Below are positions 27,901 to 36,685 of a stretch of DNA of 64,000 bases, in pieces. Position 1 is the stretch's first letter, and every line of letters begins with the position of its first letter. The notes beneath the pieces are model-generated. The model saw only the letters and a program-made list of their open reading frames with translations, ran no database searches and was not told the DNA's origin. The stretch is from NCBI RefSeq assembly GCF_947170395.1, contig NZ_CAMVTE010000008.1:1-64000 (forward strand), written 5' to 3'. A program made the translations under genes and the position numbers. The stretch is from an uncultured Methanobrevibacter sp. (GTDB lineage Archaea > Methanobacteriota > Methanobacteria > Methanobacteriales > Methanobacteriaceae).

Positions 27901-29593
27901 CGGAAGTTACTTTGAAAGTGGAGTTATAAAATATCGGGTTTTTACCAGTGATTTTGACCGCTTTTGTAACATATATAACTTCATTGCTGAATGTACCTGC
28001 AAAGTTTAAGATATCATCGTCTTTAATCTCTGATGTTAAACCGCCGTTGTCGTTAATGTATTTGCGGATATTTTCAGGAGTGATTGTATGTGTGGTTCCT
28101 TTAAATATATAAATTGGTTTGGATGTATCTATTACACCAGCAGGAGAGTTGATTAACCCTCCTTTATTGGATTCATAATCAATATTGGAAGTATCAGCCT
28201 GCACTCCAGCAACATCAATAGCATATTTGTTGTTAGTAGATATGATGTTATTAGCGATAGTAACATTTTTTGGCATTCTTTTTGAACTTAATTTTTCAAT
28301 TAAAATACCTGCTCCGGAATCAGAAGTGATATTATTACCATCGACTATCAAACCAGAATCTTCACCGCTTTGATAAACTCCTGAACCAGATACAGTGAAA
28401 ATAACATTATTTCTAATGATTACATTATTTCCACCTCCGACAATACCTCTACCTTTTAATGTTACATTAACAAAGTTATCTTCCACAATTGAATTGTCAA
28501 TGGCTGTGATTCCAGCACCAGTGGAAATGACTTTAGCGCCAATTATTGTGTTGTTGGCCACATATGAATTATATGAAGCCACAATTCCATATTCCCCACC
28601 GGTTTCAACACCAGGGTGATTATAATCTGCTCCGGTAAGGTTAATAATCTTATTATCGATTATAATGTTACCACTGGAGGCGGTTGAAATACCCCTATAA
28701 CCTCCAATTACAGTATTCTGTTTAATTATATTATTTTTACCCATTGCCTGAATACCATAAGCCCACGAGGTAGGCAATACGTTATAGTGAACTGTATTGT
28801 TGAAAATGGTGTTGTAATTTGATTCACCGCCTTTCAAAGGTCCGCCGGAATAACTTGACAGGTAAATTCCATTAGCATCATCAGCTTCAATATGGTTATT
28901 GGCTATGTAGTTATTATGTGAACCGCTTAGAATCAATGTAGGAGTGGATCTTGTAAAGCTACCGTGACCATATGTAATTCCGTATGTTGTCAGGTCATTG
29001 CCTGTAATGTTATTATAATTTGCTCCATTAGCAATGCAAATACAATATGAAGACATTCCGGTGTTCTTTATTGTACAATCCCTAACTGAACAGTTGCTGG
29101 CAGTGTTTAAAAATATACCATAGGTTGTAGCATTTGTATTTACAATGTTTAAATTAGCTATAGAACTTCCTGAAGCACCGCTTAAAAGAGTAATCATTGA
29201 ATTGACCAATTTGTTTGAAGTACCCCCAACTACATTAACCGGCTTTTCAAAAACGAATGATTTGCCTGTGAAACTTCCCTGCAATACAATTGTATCTCCC
29301 GGATTTACGTCAGAAGATACCAGTTTTCCGTCATAAGAACTGAAATATCTAGCATAAGTGCTTTCAGTTACAGTATGCGAGGAAGGTGCGGCTGAAGCAT
29401 TTGCATCTGCAACAGCATCATCCAGATTAGAAGAGCTATAACTAATATCATTATCAACAGGCACTTCCAAAGTGGCCTGACTAGCTTCATTGCTACCCAA
29501 ATCAGTGATATTTCCATCACTGGCGGCGCTAACCGCACTTATGGAAACTATCAGTAGCAATAAAACTAAAAAAATATTAATTTTTTTAATCAT
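24971..29593 (-). CDS. secreted beta-helix adhesin-like protein with 14-residue repeats
   Basis: The 1540-residue protein starts at ATG 29593 with GAGG exactly 7 nt upstream and a clear signal peptide (MIKKINIFLVLLLLIVSISA). Residues about 75-470 and 500-1190 form two parallel beta-helix blocks of NosD type (NSMITLLSGASGSSIANLNI, many NNxIxxN turns). The second block is interrupted at about residues 670-877 by fourteen units of a 14-residue repeat of the type CLDGNELVIDGKSY, most with one Cys. The C-terminal 350 residues contain Ig-like modules (GFGNPISGVSVVFKRI-like, KTDKKGYASYSVKLNAGSYTI) ending in a basic tail with no membrane anchor. It is probably exported and wall-associated. The Cys-rich insert is unusual for this family. 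Confidence 0.88.
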   Translation of the reverse strand: MIKKINIFLVLLLLIVSISAVSAASDGNITDLGSNEASQATLEVPVDNDISYSSSNLDDAVADANASAAPSSHTVTESTYARYFSSYDGKLVSSDVNPGDTIVLQGSFTGKSFVFEKPVNVVGGTSNKLVNSMITLLSGASGSSIANLNIVNTNATTYGIFLNTASNCSVRDCTIKNTGMSSYCICIANGANYNNITGNDLTTYGITYGHGSFTRSTPTLILSGSHNNYIANNHIEADDANGIYLSSYSGGPLKGGESNYNTIFNNTVHYNVLPTSWAYGIQAMGKNNIIKQNTVIGGYRGISTASSGNIIIDNKIINLTGADYNHPGVETGGEYGIVASYNSYVANNTIIGAKVISTGAGITAIDNSIVEDNFVNVTLKGRGIVGGGNNVIIRNNVIFTVSGSGVYQSGEDSGLIVDGNNITSDSGAGILIEKLSSKRMPKNVTIANNIISTNNKYAIDVAGVQADTSNIDYESNKGGLINSPAGVIDTSKPIYIFKGTTHTITPENIRKYINDNGGLTSEIKDDDILNFAGTFSNEVIYVTKAVKITGKNPIFYNSTFKVTSGGVLIENLTIINKAAERVNAWGIFINQATGVKVTNNKISVSDPKAAYAVYVLQSTDIEVSDNELASEGDYLTFTLLSYACEDCSFENNVIKTIGTGKPYQFSPEKCIDGNELVINGKSYCLDGNELVIDGKSYRIDDNGLTINGTSYCLDGNEFVIDGTAYCIDGNEFVIDGTSYCLDGNELTIDGVSYQFKDNKLTINGTTYCLDGNEVTIGGNTYCLDANEVNIDGKEYCLDGNELVIDGVHYQFNNKKLTVNGTSYCLDGNEVTIGGNTYCLDGNELVIDGKSYCLDGNELVIDGTRYCVDGNEYCMDGAHVVSEIYQTYGILLLYSSNNLIYGNDVNVTSKLESQQATKGSNSSQNSIVGIDIYFNSHNNTVSYNDVYLKANDNYIYGMGVLGYYTGHSAPVGQGATNNSFVGNQITIDGVYCVEGIIIGDESEDTFVEDNVLNLKSDAVVYGIYFELSHKSTVKNNGLNLNSQAIYGIEGYGSNNNNVLDNTIDANAKDVYGVIFLNGNNNIITGNKINANGNGEAIDTAILDSIKPGNAGIILMANSTGNYIADNEVKSTKGYAVSLDDEAINNVIADNYLICEKGVANKAINNAKNNNVSDNYVYIANASVEDVTVKYRGTGEFKLVTDKKMDGAIVKFYDLDGKYLVQSTVSNGVAVAKYKFDASYTPAQYLFTAKIFKEDYKASSFDINVFVSKSNMKINVAAVSIGQGDKGNVVAKVLDEFGNPISGVSVVFKRINSAGKAVNMGSAKTNSNGVATLSYSVGASLTLRTYSMTAEVANQDNYNGAKTTSKLTVKEKISFVGAKNYNVYFGNTVTYKIQIKDANTKKVLSGKSVTFKINGKTKTVKTDKKGYASYSVKLNAGSYTITATCNGYSSSKKITFKPTLTAKDVSQKKSKTTKFTVKLVDKKGKILKNKKITFKFKNKQYSAKTNSKGIATLSLKNLGVGKNTITSSYGGCTIKNKITIKK
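26963..27586. repeat. 42-bp tandem repeat array (14-residue units)
   Basis: Fourteen complete 42-bp units (26999-27586) plus a partial one (26963-26998) encode the consensus [C/Q/R]-[LIF]-D-G-N-E-L-x-I-[DG]-G-x-x-Y. Eleven of the fourteen full units carry Cys at position 1, two carry Gln and one Arg. The Gln and Arg units fall among Cys units, and the segment from QFxxxKLT to GGNTY occurs twice, suggesting duplication of a multi-unit block. The array is coding, so it is not CRISPR. Confidence 0.9.
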
Positions 29594-29747
29594 TATTATA
29601 CCTCATCATATTATTTTTACAAATATCATCGAAAATTTAATAAATTTTACTTTAAAAATTTTCTATTATATTGTTAATTTATGAAAAGATATATTATTTA
29701 AAAATTACTGAAAAAGCAGAATTTCTCAAAAAAAAGTCAAAAAAATA

Positions 29748-29779
29748 AAAAAAAGTTGATGATTAAATTAATAATCATC
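29748..29779 (-). terminator. terminator overlapping the stop codon of the CobN-like gene
   Basis: GATGATTA (29758-29765) and TAATCATC (29772-29779) form an 8-bp stem with a 6-nt loop spanning the stop codon. A T-run follows on the minus strand (complement of the A-rich 29739-29755). Confidence 0.7.
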
Positions 29780-32700
29780 TTCATCGTCTTCATTATTGCG
29801 CCAGTATCCTACCAGGAATATTGCAATTAAAATAATAACCGCAATAATCACGAATATAGGCATGCTGGACTCTGTTGAACTTGCAGATTTAGATGCAGAT
29901 TTCTGTGAAAGTTCATAGGACTTTGCACCTCCACCGGATGATGAATCCTGGGAAGATTGTGAATCACTAGCAGATTTCGCATCACCGCTTGCAGACGGAT
30001 CAAGACCATATGCAGTTCTACCCCCATTGTTTGAACCATCAGACTGTTGCTGGGAAGTATTGTTGCTTAATGTGTTTGCGTTTTGATTCCCGTTGCTTTG
30101 GCCTTGATTACCATTATCGGATGGATCCTGATATAATGGTTCAGTATTGGTTGCCTGAGCAAGAATTTCTGCAAATTTCTGCTTTTGAGCCGGAGTCAGT
30201 GAACTCAACTGAATGATTTCCGCATTCCAGGCTAGATTTTTACATGTGTGGTGACAACATGCAACACCATAGTCGATTACGCTTTGCATATATGAATCAA
30301 CCAATTTCTGAACTGTGCTTGCATCCCCGTCCCAGATTCCCTGCTGAGCCATATAAATCATCCATGCAGTGGAAGACTGGGAACCTGCAGCCAATTGCGC
30401 ATTGCTTACACCGGCATTAATGCCTAAAACAGTGTCTGCCAATTGATTACCAAGTTCTTTATTGATCTTTTCGCCGCCGATAACTGTACTTGCATAGAAG
30501 TTCTGGAATCTTGATGCATAAGCATTCATACCCGCAGGGGAGTTGACCAATGAATTGATGTATTGAGGATTTAACAATATGCTTCTTACTTCAAAGTCTA
30601 TTTCCTCTTTGTAAGTTCTTGAAATATAATTGTTCTTATTCCTGATATCGAAAAATGCAGTGTCAGGCCTTGATTTGCCTGTTCTGTTTTTCAATACGTT
30701 TGCAGCATTATACAACCCACCGAACCAGTCATAGTAATCATCAGAATCGAATAATCTCCATGAACTGTCAAAGTTTTGGGTGATAACATCCACTCTTTCA
30801 AGCAGATATTTGTAGTTCTCCTTCTGGTTGTTTACAACAATATTTCCCTTGCTGTCAAGAGTCCATGAATAGGATACCTTGCTTAGGTAAATGTCCATGG
30901 CATATTCATTGACGCTGGAAATATCCCAATCTGCAGTATTCGGAATAAGGTTTGACATACCGGTTCCTTCCAATACATTTCCAGGAAGACCAAAGAGCCT
31001 GTCGAGAATTGGATTTTCCGCATAATGTTTTTTAACGTAATTGTTGGTTTCATCCTCACCGGTAGCATTCAATGCCAGATTGACTGAAGTCAGCATCCAT
31101 GTAATCCAATCCTTGTTGTTTGTAACCATACTTGCAAATACGTCTATTCTTGGCCTGTTTACAACAGAACCGTTATTCAAGGTTACATTCAAATCCTTCA
31201 GAGGAATCTGTTCCACACCAAGCACCTTACCGTTGTCTGCCCATACAGGCTTGCAACCCAAAAGGTACATGAATTCGGCCACACCGATTCCTTCAGTCCT
31301 GGAAATCTCAGTACCCCATAGGATTAATGAAGTCAGTTCCGGCCATTTGCCGTGCTGTTCATAGTAGTTTGCCAGAAGCATGTTTACTATGTTGACGGCA
31401 GATTCATAAGCCGCATGAGACGGCATTCTTGTAGGGTCAGATGCATAACCGTCATATCCGGTAGGTATTGAGTCCCCATATGAAGGGTCGGCAAACAGTC
31501 CTGATTTAACATAACGACCACTTAAAGAGAGCAGGATTGCGTTCCATTCATTGTTCCTTTGAATGTTTGCAATGACATCCTCACAGTAAAGTGTTGAGTT
31601 ATACAATGCAGAACCTTCCTTGATGCCAAATTCCCTGTTCAGGTCTTTTACGGAAGTTCCGTTAACCAGACGATTGGAATAATTTTTTAGGAAATCCTTT
31701 ACTGCCTGAACCTCTTTGGAATATTTGAAATCACCTTGCATTTCCTTATAGAAACTCATTCCTGCCAGTTCAGGATATAGGAATGCAACCAATTGGTCAT
31801 AAATCTTGGTTTGAGAAGTAACAATCGTAATGACCTCCTCAGCCAGTTCATAACCTGTCAGTACTTTACCAATGGTATGAAGACCGAAAGTATTGAAATC
31901 ATCTTCCATTGCATCAAGATAATGGTGCAATTCATCAATATAATCCTGGAAGGTTTCATTATCTGAAATGTTTCTAAAACCTAATGCAGGAGCCAAATCC
32001 AAAATCTTTTTCATGTATGATTCAGCATTTGATGTTACGTTAACAGCCATCTGTTCCTTATAGTAATTAATGTAATTTTTTAGGGTAGTGTAGTTACCGT
32101 ACAACTCGGATGAAACCATTGCAGGAGTCATGTGAGTAATCAGCAATGCTGAACTCCTGTCCCTTGCAACCATCGCTTCACCAGGGTTGGATACAATATA
32201 AGGATATACTGTAGGAATCAGTGACAGCTCAAAAGTCCAGTCTCCAGGGAATGCACCAAGGTTAATACCCGGCAGCCATTCCAAAGTACCGTGAGTACCC
32301 ATACTTACAATTGCATTGATATTGGCTGTCTTTTCCATCCATTTATAGAATGCAACATACTGCTGATGCGGAGGAATGACCAGACTGTGGTAATCCTGAA
32401 CTTCCTCCCAACCTCTACTTGGCTGGAATGTGATGAACACGTTACCGAACCAGACACCCGGAATTACAATATACTTGTTCTTATAAACCATTGCAGGACC
32501 CAAATTGTCTCCCCAATAGCCAATAAGATCATTATACAAATCATCCCTGACGTCTGAAGTCAAATGCTCAAAGTCCTCAAGTGAAATCAGTTGATGATGA
32601 GCCATCAGTTCGTCCCAATTTTCTTCAACATACTTTTCAAGCAAACCTGAAGCCCATGAACCCTTATTGTTCATGTCAAAAATTATTTGAGTTAAATTAT

Positions 32701-34636
32701 ATACTGAAATAAGCTTTGTAAGGGTTTTATTGATTTTATGACCTTCATTTGATTTGATTAACCATTCATAAGTATTGTTATAGTAGTTGGAATACTCAAT
32801 AGATCCGCCAATGTCATATCCCTGAACATACAGTTGAAGCAATAGCTCATATGCACTTGTAAATACATCCAGATATGAAGCACCGATTTCTGCCTTACCA
32901 GGCGGATAATTATAAAGCATGACAGCAATTTTCTTATCGGAATTTTCCAAATCATGCAAATCTGCCCATTTACAGTTCAGCTGAACCATCTTGTCGACAC
33001 CTTCCTGAATCACGTGGGATTTTCCCAAACTGTCAACCCAAGATAAGGCCACCTGACCGAATACTCCTTCAAAACTTGGATATGTAACCATGTATGTCCA
33101 TTCAACCTGAAGACCCAATTCGCTTTTATAACTGTATTCTGAAATTTCAACAATTCCTTTCAGCACATGCAAATCAATATCAGTCAAATCAGGCTCTGCA
33201 GTACCATTGGCATAGTCCAGAGACCAGCTGCACAATGAATTTACAGCAGCAAGCCCAACTTCAGAGATATTATTGATTGTATTTAGAATTGAAGACATAG
33301 GCGGTTGAGTTCCTGTCTTGAACACGTTGAATGCAGGTCTGCCATTAGCCTCATAACCTCTGATTAATGCATCTGAAACTTCCTCGCCACCATAATATGA
33401 AGCAATAGCTATGAATGGTTTTGTAGGATGGAATTTGGCAATGTAATCGCTTTCAAACTTTTTAAACAGTGCAGTCGGGTCCAGTACAGTGGTTAGCCAG
33501 ACCACATAGTTTTCAGTCATCCAATTCAAACTGCCGTCGGAACTGTGGGTATAACCCGGATTTTCACGAATCCATTGGTTAATCAGTTTTCCTTCAGGCA
33601 CCAGAGTATACATTCCCAAATCAGGATGATAAAATCCGCATTCAGGAGACATCAGAGGAGCGTTATCTTCATCAAGTGTAGGATCTTCATATTCTGACGG
33701 ATTGATAAGATATTTGACATAAGCAAGATAATTTTTCATGTTGCTTTGAAGGATATCTGACTCTTCAATGTCACGGGCCTGGAAATAAGAACCTATATAA
33801 GTGTTTTCAATGGTATCGTAGGTATTGTTTTTAGCTGAAGCCCCGACAACGTGCAAACCTGTGTTGTTTAGGATTTGCTGTGAGAATACACTGAATGTGT
33901 ATGCAACATTATATTTTGCATTGGCGGGAGACCTTGCCAAAAGCTCCTTTAGATACTGTCCTGTCAAAACACTGTATGCAGACTCTGAAAACATGTCAAT
34001 ATGCATGTAATTTGCATATTCAACGAGCCATGCTCTGGATTTATCGAAATCGGTGGTACTGATATATGCCACTCTTCTGGACATGTTCATCAATACGTCC
34101 ACCTTTTCATTGTGGGAGTTATAGTCCACCAGAAGCAATATATCCGGAACGAACATGATATCATCGATTTTAACCGAACCGCTCTGTTTTTTAAAGTCAA
34201 TATCCTTTAATTTTATAGGCTCATAGGTTGAATAACTTATTTCCAAACTGTATATGTCAGAGCCCAAATTCTTAATCACAACATTACCGGACGCATCCGT
34301 AATCAATGTTGAAATCGTTTTGTTTTTTGAATTATAGACTTTAACTGTGGCTCCAGCTAAATTAAACCCGTCTTCACTCCAAGTCTTGCTAGTTTCATTA
34401 TAAGAATCAGTAACATGAACATTAATCGTATTGCTTGCTGTCAATACCCCTTCATCCGATGGAGAATTCAATACTTCATCAACATTTGAAATATTATTGC
34501 TCGTCACAAAATCATTGGAAACACTCATCACATCAGATACTGTTTCATTATTTCCTGCAAAAACTGCGCTTACAGAAAACAGAAGCAATATAGAAATCAT
34601 TAATGCAAATATCACTCTATTATTTAATTTTACCGT
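29768..34636 (-). CDS. secreted, membrane-anchored CobN/Mg-chelatase-H-like protein
   Basis: The product has 1622 residues from the proposed ACG start at 34636 (GGAGG 7 nt upstream), giving a signal peptide with MVKLNNR before the hydrophobic core LMISILLLFSVSAVFA. A small Ig/carboxypeptidase-regulatory-like domain (about 75-165: LAGATVKVYNSKNKTISTL) is followed by a full CobN/BchH-type body. Recognisable motifs are GTHGTLEWLPG near 780, VYPYIVSNPGEAMVARDRSS near 820, and GWWGTE-like LILWGTEISRTEG near 1110. The C-terminus has a Ser/Gln-rich stalk (about 1520-1595), one membrane helix (MPIFVIIAVIILIAIFLVGY) and an acidic tail. CobN normally acts in the cytoplasm with an ATPase; here the fold is displayed outside, with no ATPase partner nearby. 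Binding of a tetrapyrrole or metal at the surface is a plausible inference. Confidence 0.88.
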   Translation of the reverse strand, partial: TVKLNNRVIFALMISILLLFSVSAVFAGNNETVSDVMSVSNDFVTSNNISNVDEVLNSPSDEGVLTASNTINVHVTDSYNETSKTWSEDGFNLAGATVKVYNSKNKTISTLITDASGNVVIKNLGSDIYSLEISYSTYEPIKLKDIDFKKQSGSVKIDDIMFVPDILLLVDYNSHNEKVDVLMNMSRRVAYISTTDFDKSRAWLVEYANYMHIDMFSESAYSVLTGQYLKELLARSPANAKYNVAYTFSVFSQQILNNTGLHVVGASAKNNTYDTIENTYIGSYFQARDIEESDILQSNMKNYLAYVKYLINPSEYEDPTLDEDNAPLMSPECGFYHPDLGMYTLVPEGKLINQWIRENPGYTHSSDGSLNWMTENYVVWLTTVLDPTALFKKFESDYIAKFHPTKPFIAIASYYGGEEVSDALIRGYEANGRPAFNVFKTGTQPPMSSILNTINNISEVGLAAVNSLCSWSLDYANGTAEPDLTDIDLHVLKGIVEISEYSYKSELGLQVEWTYMVTYPSFEGVFGQVALSWVDSLGKSHVIQEGVDKMVQLNCKWADLHDLENSDKKIAVMLYNYPPGKAEIGASYLDVFTSAYELLLQLYVQGYDIGGSIEYSNYYNNTYEWLIKSNEGHKINKTLTKLISVYNLTQIIFDMNNKGSWASGLLEKYVEENWDELMAHHQLISLEDFEHLTSDVRDDLYNDLIGYWGDNLGPAMVYKNKYIVIPGVWFGNVFITFQPSRGWEEVQDYHSLVIPPHQQYVAFYKWMEKTANINAIVSMGTHGTLEWLPGINLGAFPGDWTFELSLIPTVYPYIVSNPGEAMVARDRSSALLITHMTPAMVSSELYGNYTTLKNYINYYKEQMAVNVTSNAESYMKKILDLAPALGFRNISDNETFQDYIDELHHYLDAMEDDFNTFGLHTIGKVLTGYELAEEVITIVTSQTKIYDQLVAFLYPELAGMSFYKEMQGDFKYSKEVQAVKDFLKNYSNRLVNGTSVKDLNREFGIKEGSALYNSTLYCEDVIANIQRNNEWNAILLSLSGRYVKSGLFADPSYGDSIPTGYDGYASDPTRMPSHAAYESAVNIVNMLLANYYEQHGKWPELTSLILWGTEISRTEGIGVAEFMYLLGCKPVWADNGKVLGVEQIPLKDLNVTLNNGSVVNRPRIDVFASMVTNNKDWITWMLTSVNLALNATGEDETNNYVKKHYAENPILDRLFGLPGNVLEGTGMSNLIPNTADWDISSVNEYAMDIYLSKVSYSWTLDSKGNIVVNNQKENYKYLLERVDVITQNFDSSWRLFDSDDYYDWFGGLYNAANVLKNRTGKSRPDTAFFDIRNKNNYISRTYKEEIDFEVRSILLNPQYINSLVNSPAGMNAYASRFQNFYASTVIGGEKINKELGNQLADTVLGINAGVSNAQLAAGSQSSTAWMIYMAQQGIWDGDASTVQKLVDSYMQSVIDYGVACCHHTCKNLAWNAEIIQLSSLTPAQKQKFAEILAQATNTEPLYQDPSDNGNQGQSNGNQNANTLSNNTSQQQSDGSNNGGRTAYGLDPSASGDAKSASDSQSSQDSSSGGGAKSYELSQKSASKSASSTESSMPIFVIIAVIILIAIFLVGYWRNNEDDEDDY

Positions 34637-34648
34637 ATTTTCACCTCC
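34634..34648 (-). promoter_or_regulatory. Shine-Dalgarno followed by an in-frame ACG start candidate
   Basis: On the minus strand GGAGG (34648-34644) is followed by 7 nt and then ACG (34636-34634), in frame with the signal peptide of the CobN-like protein. The nearest normal start is GTG at 34615, which is 28 nt from the Shine-Dalgarno and would remove the positively charged n-region. Confidence 0.6.
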
Positions 34649-34811
34649 CTTTACGCTTTTTAATAAACATAGCAATAATCTTTACTACATTTGTAAATCT
34701 GATTTGAAAACATATAAAACTTACTAAACAAAATTAAATATATACACAAAAAGGATACCTTTAAATACTTAATTGACTAATTAAAGTTTGCTATTATAAA
34801 GAGGTGATAAT

Positions 34812-35657
34812 ATGCGCAAGAGTACTATTGGTATAGTAATTTTATCTATAATTGTAGTTGGAATGATTATCCCAGTCGGATTTTCAGGCCAAGTCGACTC
34901 TGTGGTAGTTACCTACGGTGAGACCACATATGCAAATTCAAACTATAAGAATACTGTTGACACATTTTTCAAAAATCAGGCACATGCCGATTTGGGAAGT
35001 GCAAATTCAAAAGTAATCACAGCTAGTGAAGTGAATAAAATTGCAAGTACAATAACTGGTAAAACTTACGGATCAAACCAAATATTTTCATCAGCTCTCG
35101 TTGACTTGAACGACAACGACAATCTCGAAGTGAGTGTGGACAAATCAAAAATCACCACAATTACCGGAGACATGTATTTATCAGCATTAAAATCCGCCGG
35201 AATTACTAAAGGACACGTTTACGTTACAAGTCCGGTCACAGCAACCGGTGAATCTGCCCTGGCAGGAATCATGAATTCATATGAAGTCGCAACAAACGTT
35301 GAAATTCCGGATTCAGTAAAGGAAGCTGCCAACAATGAAATTTACACCCAGGCAGAAATTGTTGAAAATTCAAACGTCAGCTCAGAAGACCTATCAAAAT
35401 TGGTTGATGATGTAAAGGATACAGTTAAAGAGGAAAACATTACAGATCACCAAACTATAGTAAACATAATCAACAATTACACTATCATAAATAATATTAA
35501 TATTACAGATAGTGATATTGAAAACCTTGCAACAACAATCGAACAAATTCAAAATGCGCAAGGGGACATAAACAACTATGAATCACAGGTATCAGATGTT
35601 TTAGGCAATGCAACTGACAGTGATTCAGTGAAAGGATTCTTGGATGGGCTATTTTAA
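34812..35657 (+). CDS. DUF1002-type secreted protein
   Basis: The 281-residue protein starts at ATG 34812 with GAGG 7 nt upstream. An N-terminal hydrophobic segment (about residues 6-26, IGIVILSIIVVGMIIPVGF) acts as signal peptide or anchor. The rest resembles DUF1002 proteins: VTYGETTYANSNYKNTVDTFF, then ITTITGDMYLSALKSAGITKGHVYVTSPVTATGESALAGIMNSYE. The function of the family is unknown. It is divergent from the CobN-like gene across a 175-bp spacer. A TATA-like tttaaatac lies about 50 nt upstream. A link to the extracellular CobN-like protein is possible from the shared intergenic region only. Confidence 0.8.
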   Translation: MRKSTIGIVILSIIVVGMIIPVGFSGQVDSVVVTYGETTYANSNYKNTVDTFFKNQAHADLGSANSKVITASEVNKIASTITGKTYGSNQIFSSALVDLNDNDNLEVSVDKSKITTITGDMYLSALKSAGITKGHVYVTSPVTATGESALAGIMNSYEVATNVEIPDSVKEAANNEIYTQAEIVENSNVSSEDLSKLVDDVKDTVKEENITDHQTIVNIINNYTIINNINITDSDIENLATTIEQIQNAQGDINNYESQVSDVLGNATDSDSVKGFLDGLF

Positions 35658-35704
35658 TTAAATAGTCCCAATATTATTTTTTTATAAAAACTATTTTTGA
35701 AAAC

Positions 35705-36685
35705 ATGAAATGGAAAATAGGCAATGTCAAAATAGACAACCAAGTCGTTTTAGCACCAATGGCGGGAATATGTGACTCCGCTTTTAGAAGAATCGCTAAA
35801 TCAATGGGTTGCGGACTTATCGAAACTGAAATGGTTTCGGCAAAGTCAATCGTATATGACAACAAAAAGACAAAGGAAATGTTGTATATGACAGATGGAG
35901 AACGCCCCATTTCACAGCAGATTTTTGGAGCTGAAGCAAAATCGTTTGAAATTGCATCAAAATTCATCTGCGAAACAATGAAACCGGACATCATTGACAT
36001 CAATATGGGATGCCCCGTAACCAAAGTGGCAATAAAAAGCCAATCCGGAAGTGCGCTTCTAAAAGACACCGATAAAATCAGAGACATTGTTGAAAGCGTG
36101 GTAAAAAGCGTCCCAATACCAGTAACTGTTAAGATAAGAAGCGGATGGGACCCTGGACATGTCAATGCCCTGGAAGTTGCAGGAATCGTTGAAGATGCAG
36201 GCGCATCAGCAATTACGGTTCATCCACGTACCCGTGAAGACCGATATGATGTTCCGGCCGATTGGAGCATTATCAAAGACATTAAAGACACACTTTCAAT
36301 TCCAGTAATTGGAAACGGAGACATATGGACATGCTATGATGCCAAAAAAATGATTGATGAAACCAACTGTGATGCAATCATGCTTGGAAGGGCGATTCGC
36401 GGAAATCCATGGCTGATAAAGCAATGCATAGATTATTTGGATGAGGGAATCGAACCTCAAAAAGTAACGATAGATGAAAAGATAGCCATGATTAAAAGGC
36501 ATGCCGAGCTGTTATCCGAAATAAAAACTGAAAAAATAGCAATCCATAAAATGAGAACCCACACTGCATATTATCTGAAAAACACATACAGAAGCTCTGA
36601 AATAAAACCAAAAATATTTAAAATGAATACAAAAGAAGAGCTATATGACTTATTGGAAGAATTCAGACAGATGATTGCCTATTAG
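35705..36685 (+). CDS. tRNA-dihydrouridine synthase (Dus family)
   Basis: This 326-residue flavoenzyme reduces uridines in the D-loop of tRNA using FMN. The TIM barrel opens with VVLAPMAGICDSAFR, and the catalytic cysteine lies in NMGCPVTK (about residue 103). FMN-contact segments VTVKIRSGWD, ITVHPRTRED and VIGNGDI precede AIMLGRAIRGNPW. A helical C-terminal tRNA-binding domain follows. All key residues are present and the length is normal. It stands alone, with its stop overlapping by a few bases the end of a decayed gene on the opposite strand. Confidence 0.94.
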   Translation: MKWKIGNVKIDNQVVLAPMAGICDSAFRRIAKSMGCGLIETEMVSAKSIVYDNKKTKEMLYMTDGERPISQQIFGAEAKSFEIASKFICETMKPDIIDINMGCPVTKVAIKSQSGSALLKDTDKIRDIVESVVKSVPIPVTVKIRSGWDPGHVNALEVAGIVEDAGASAITVHPRTREDRYDVPADWSIIKDIKDTLSIPVIGNGDIWTCYDAKKMIDETNCDAIMLGRAIRGNPWLIKQCIDYLDEGIEPQKVTIDEKIAMIKRHAELLSEIKTEKIAIHKMRTHTAYYLKNTYRSSEIKPKIFKMNTKEELYDLLEEFRQMIAY

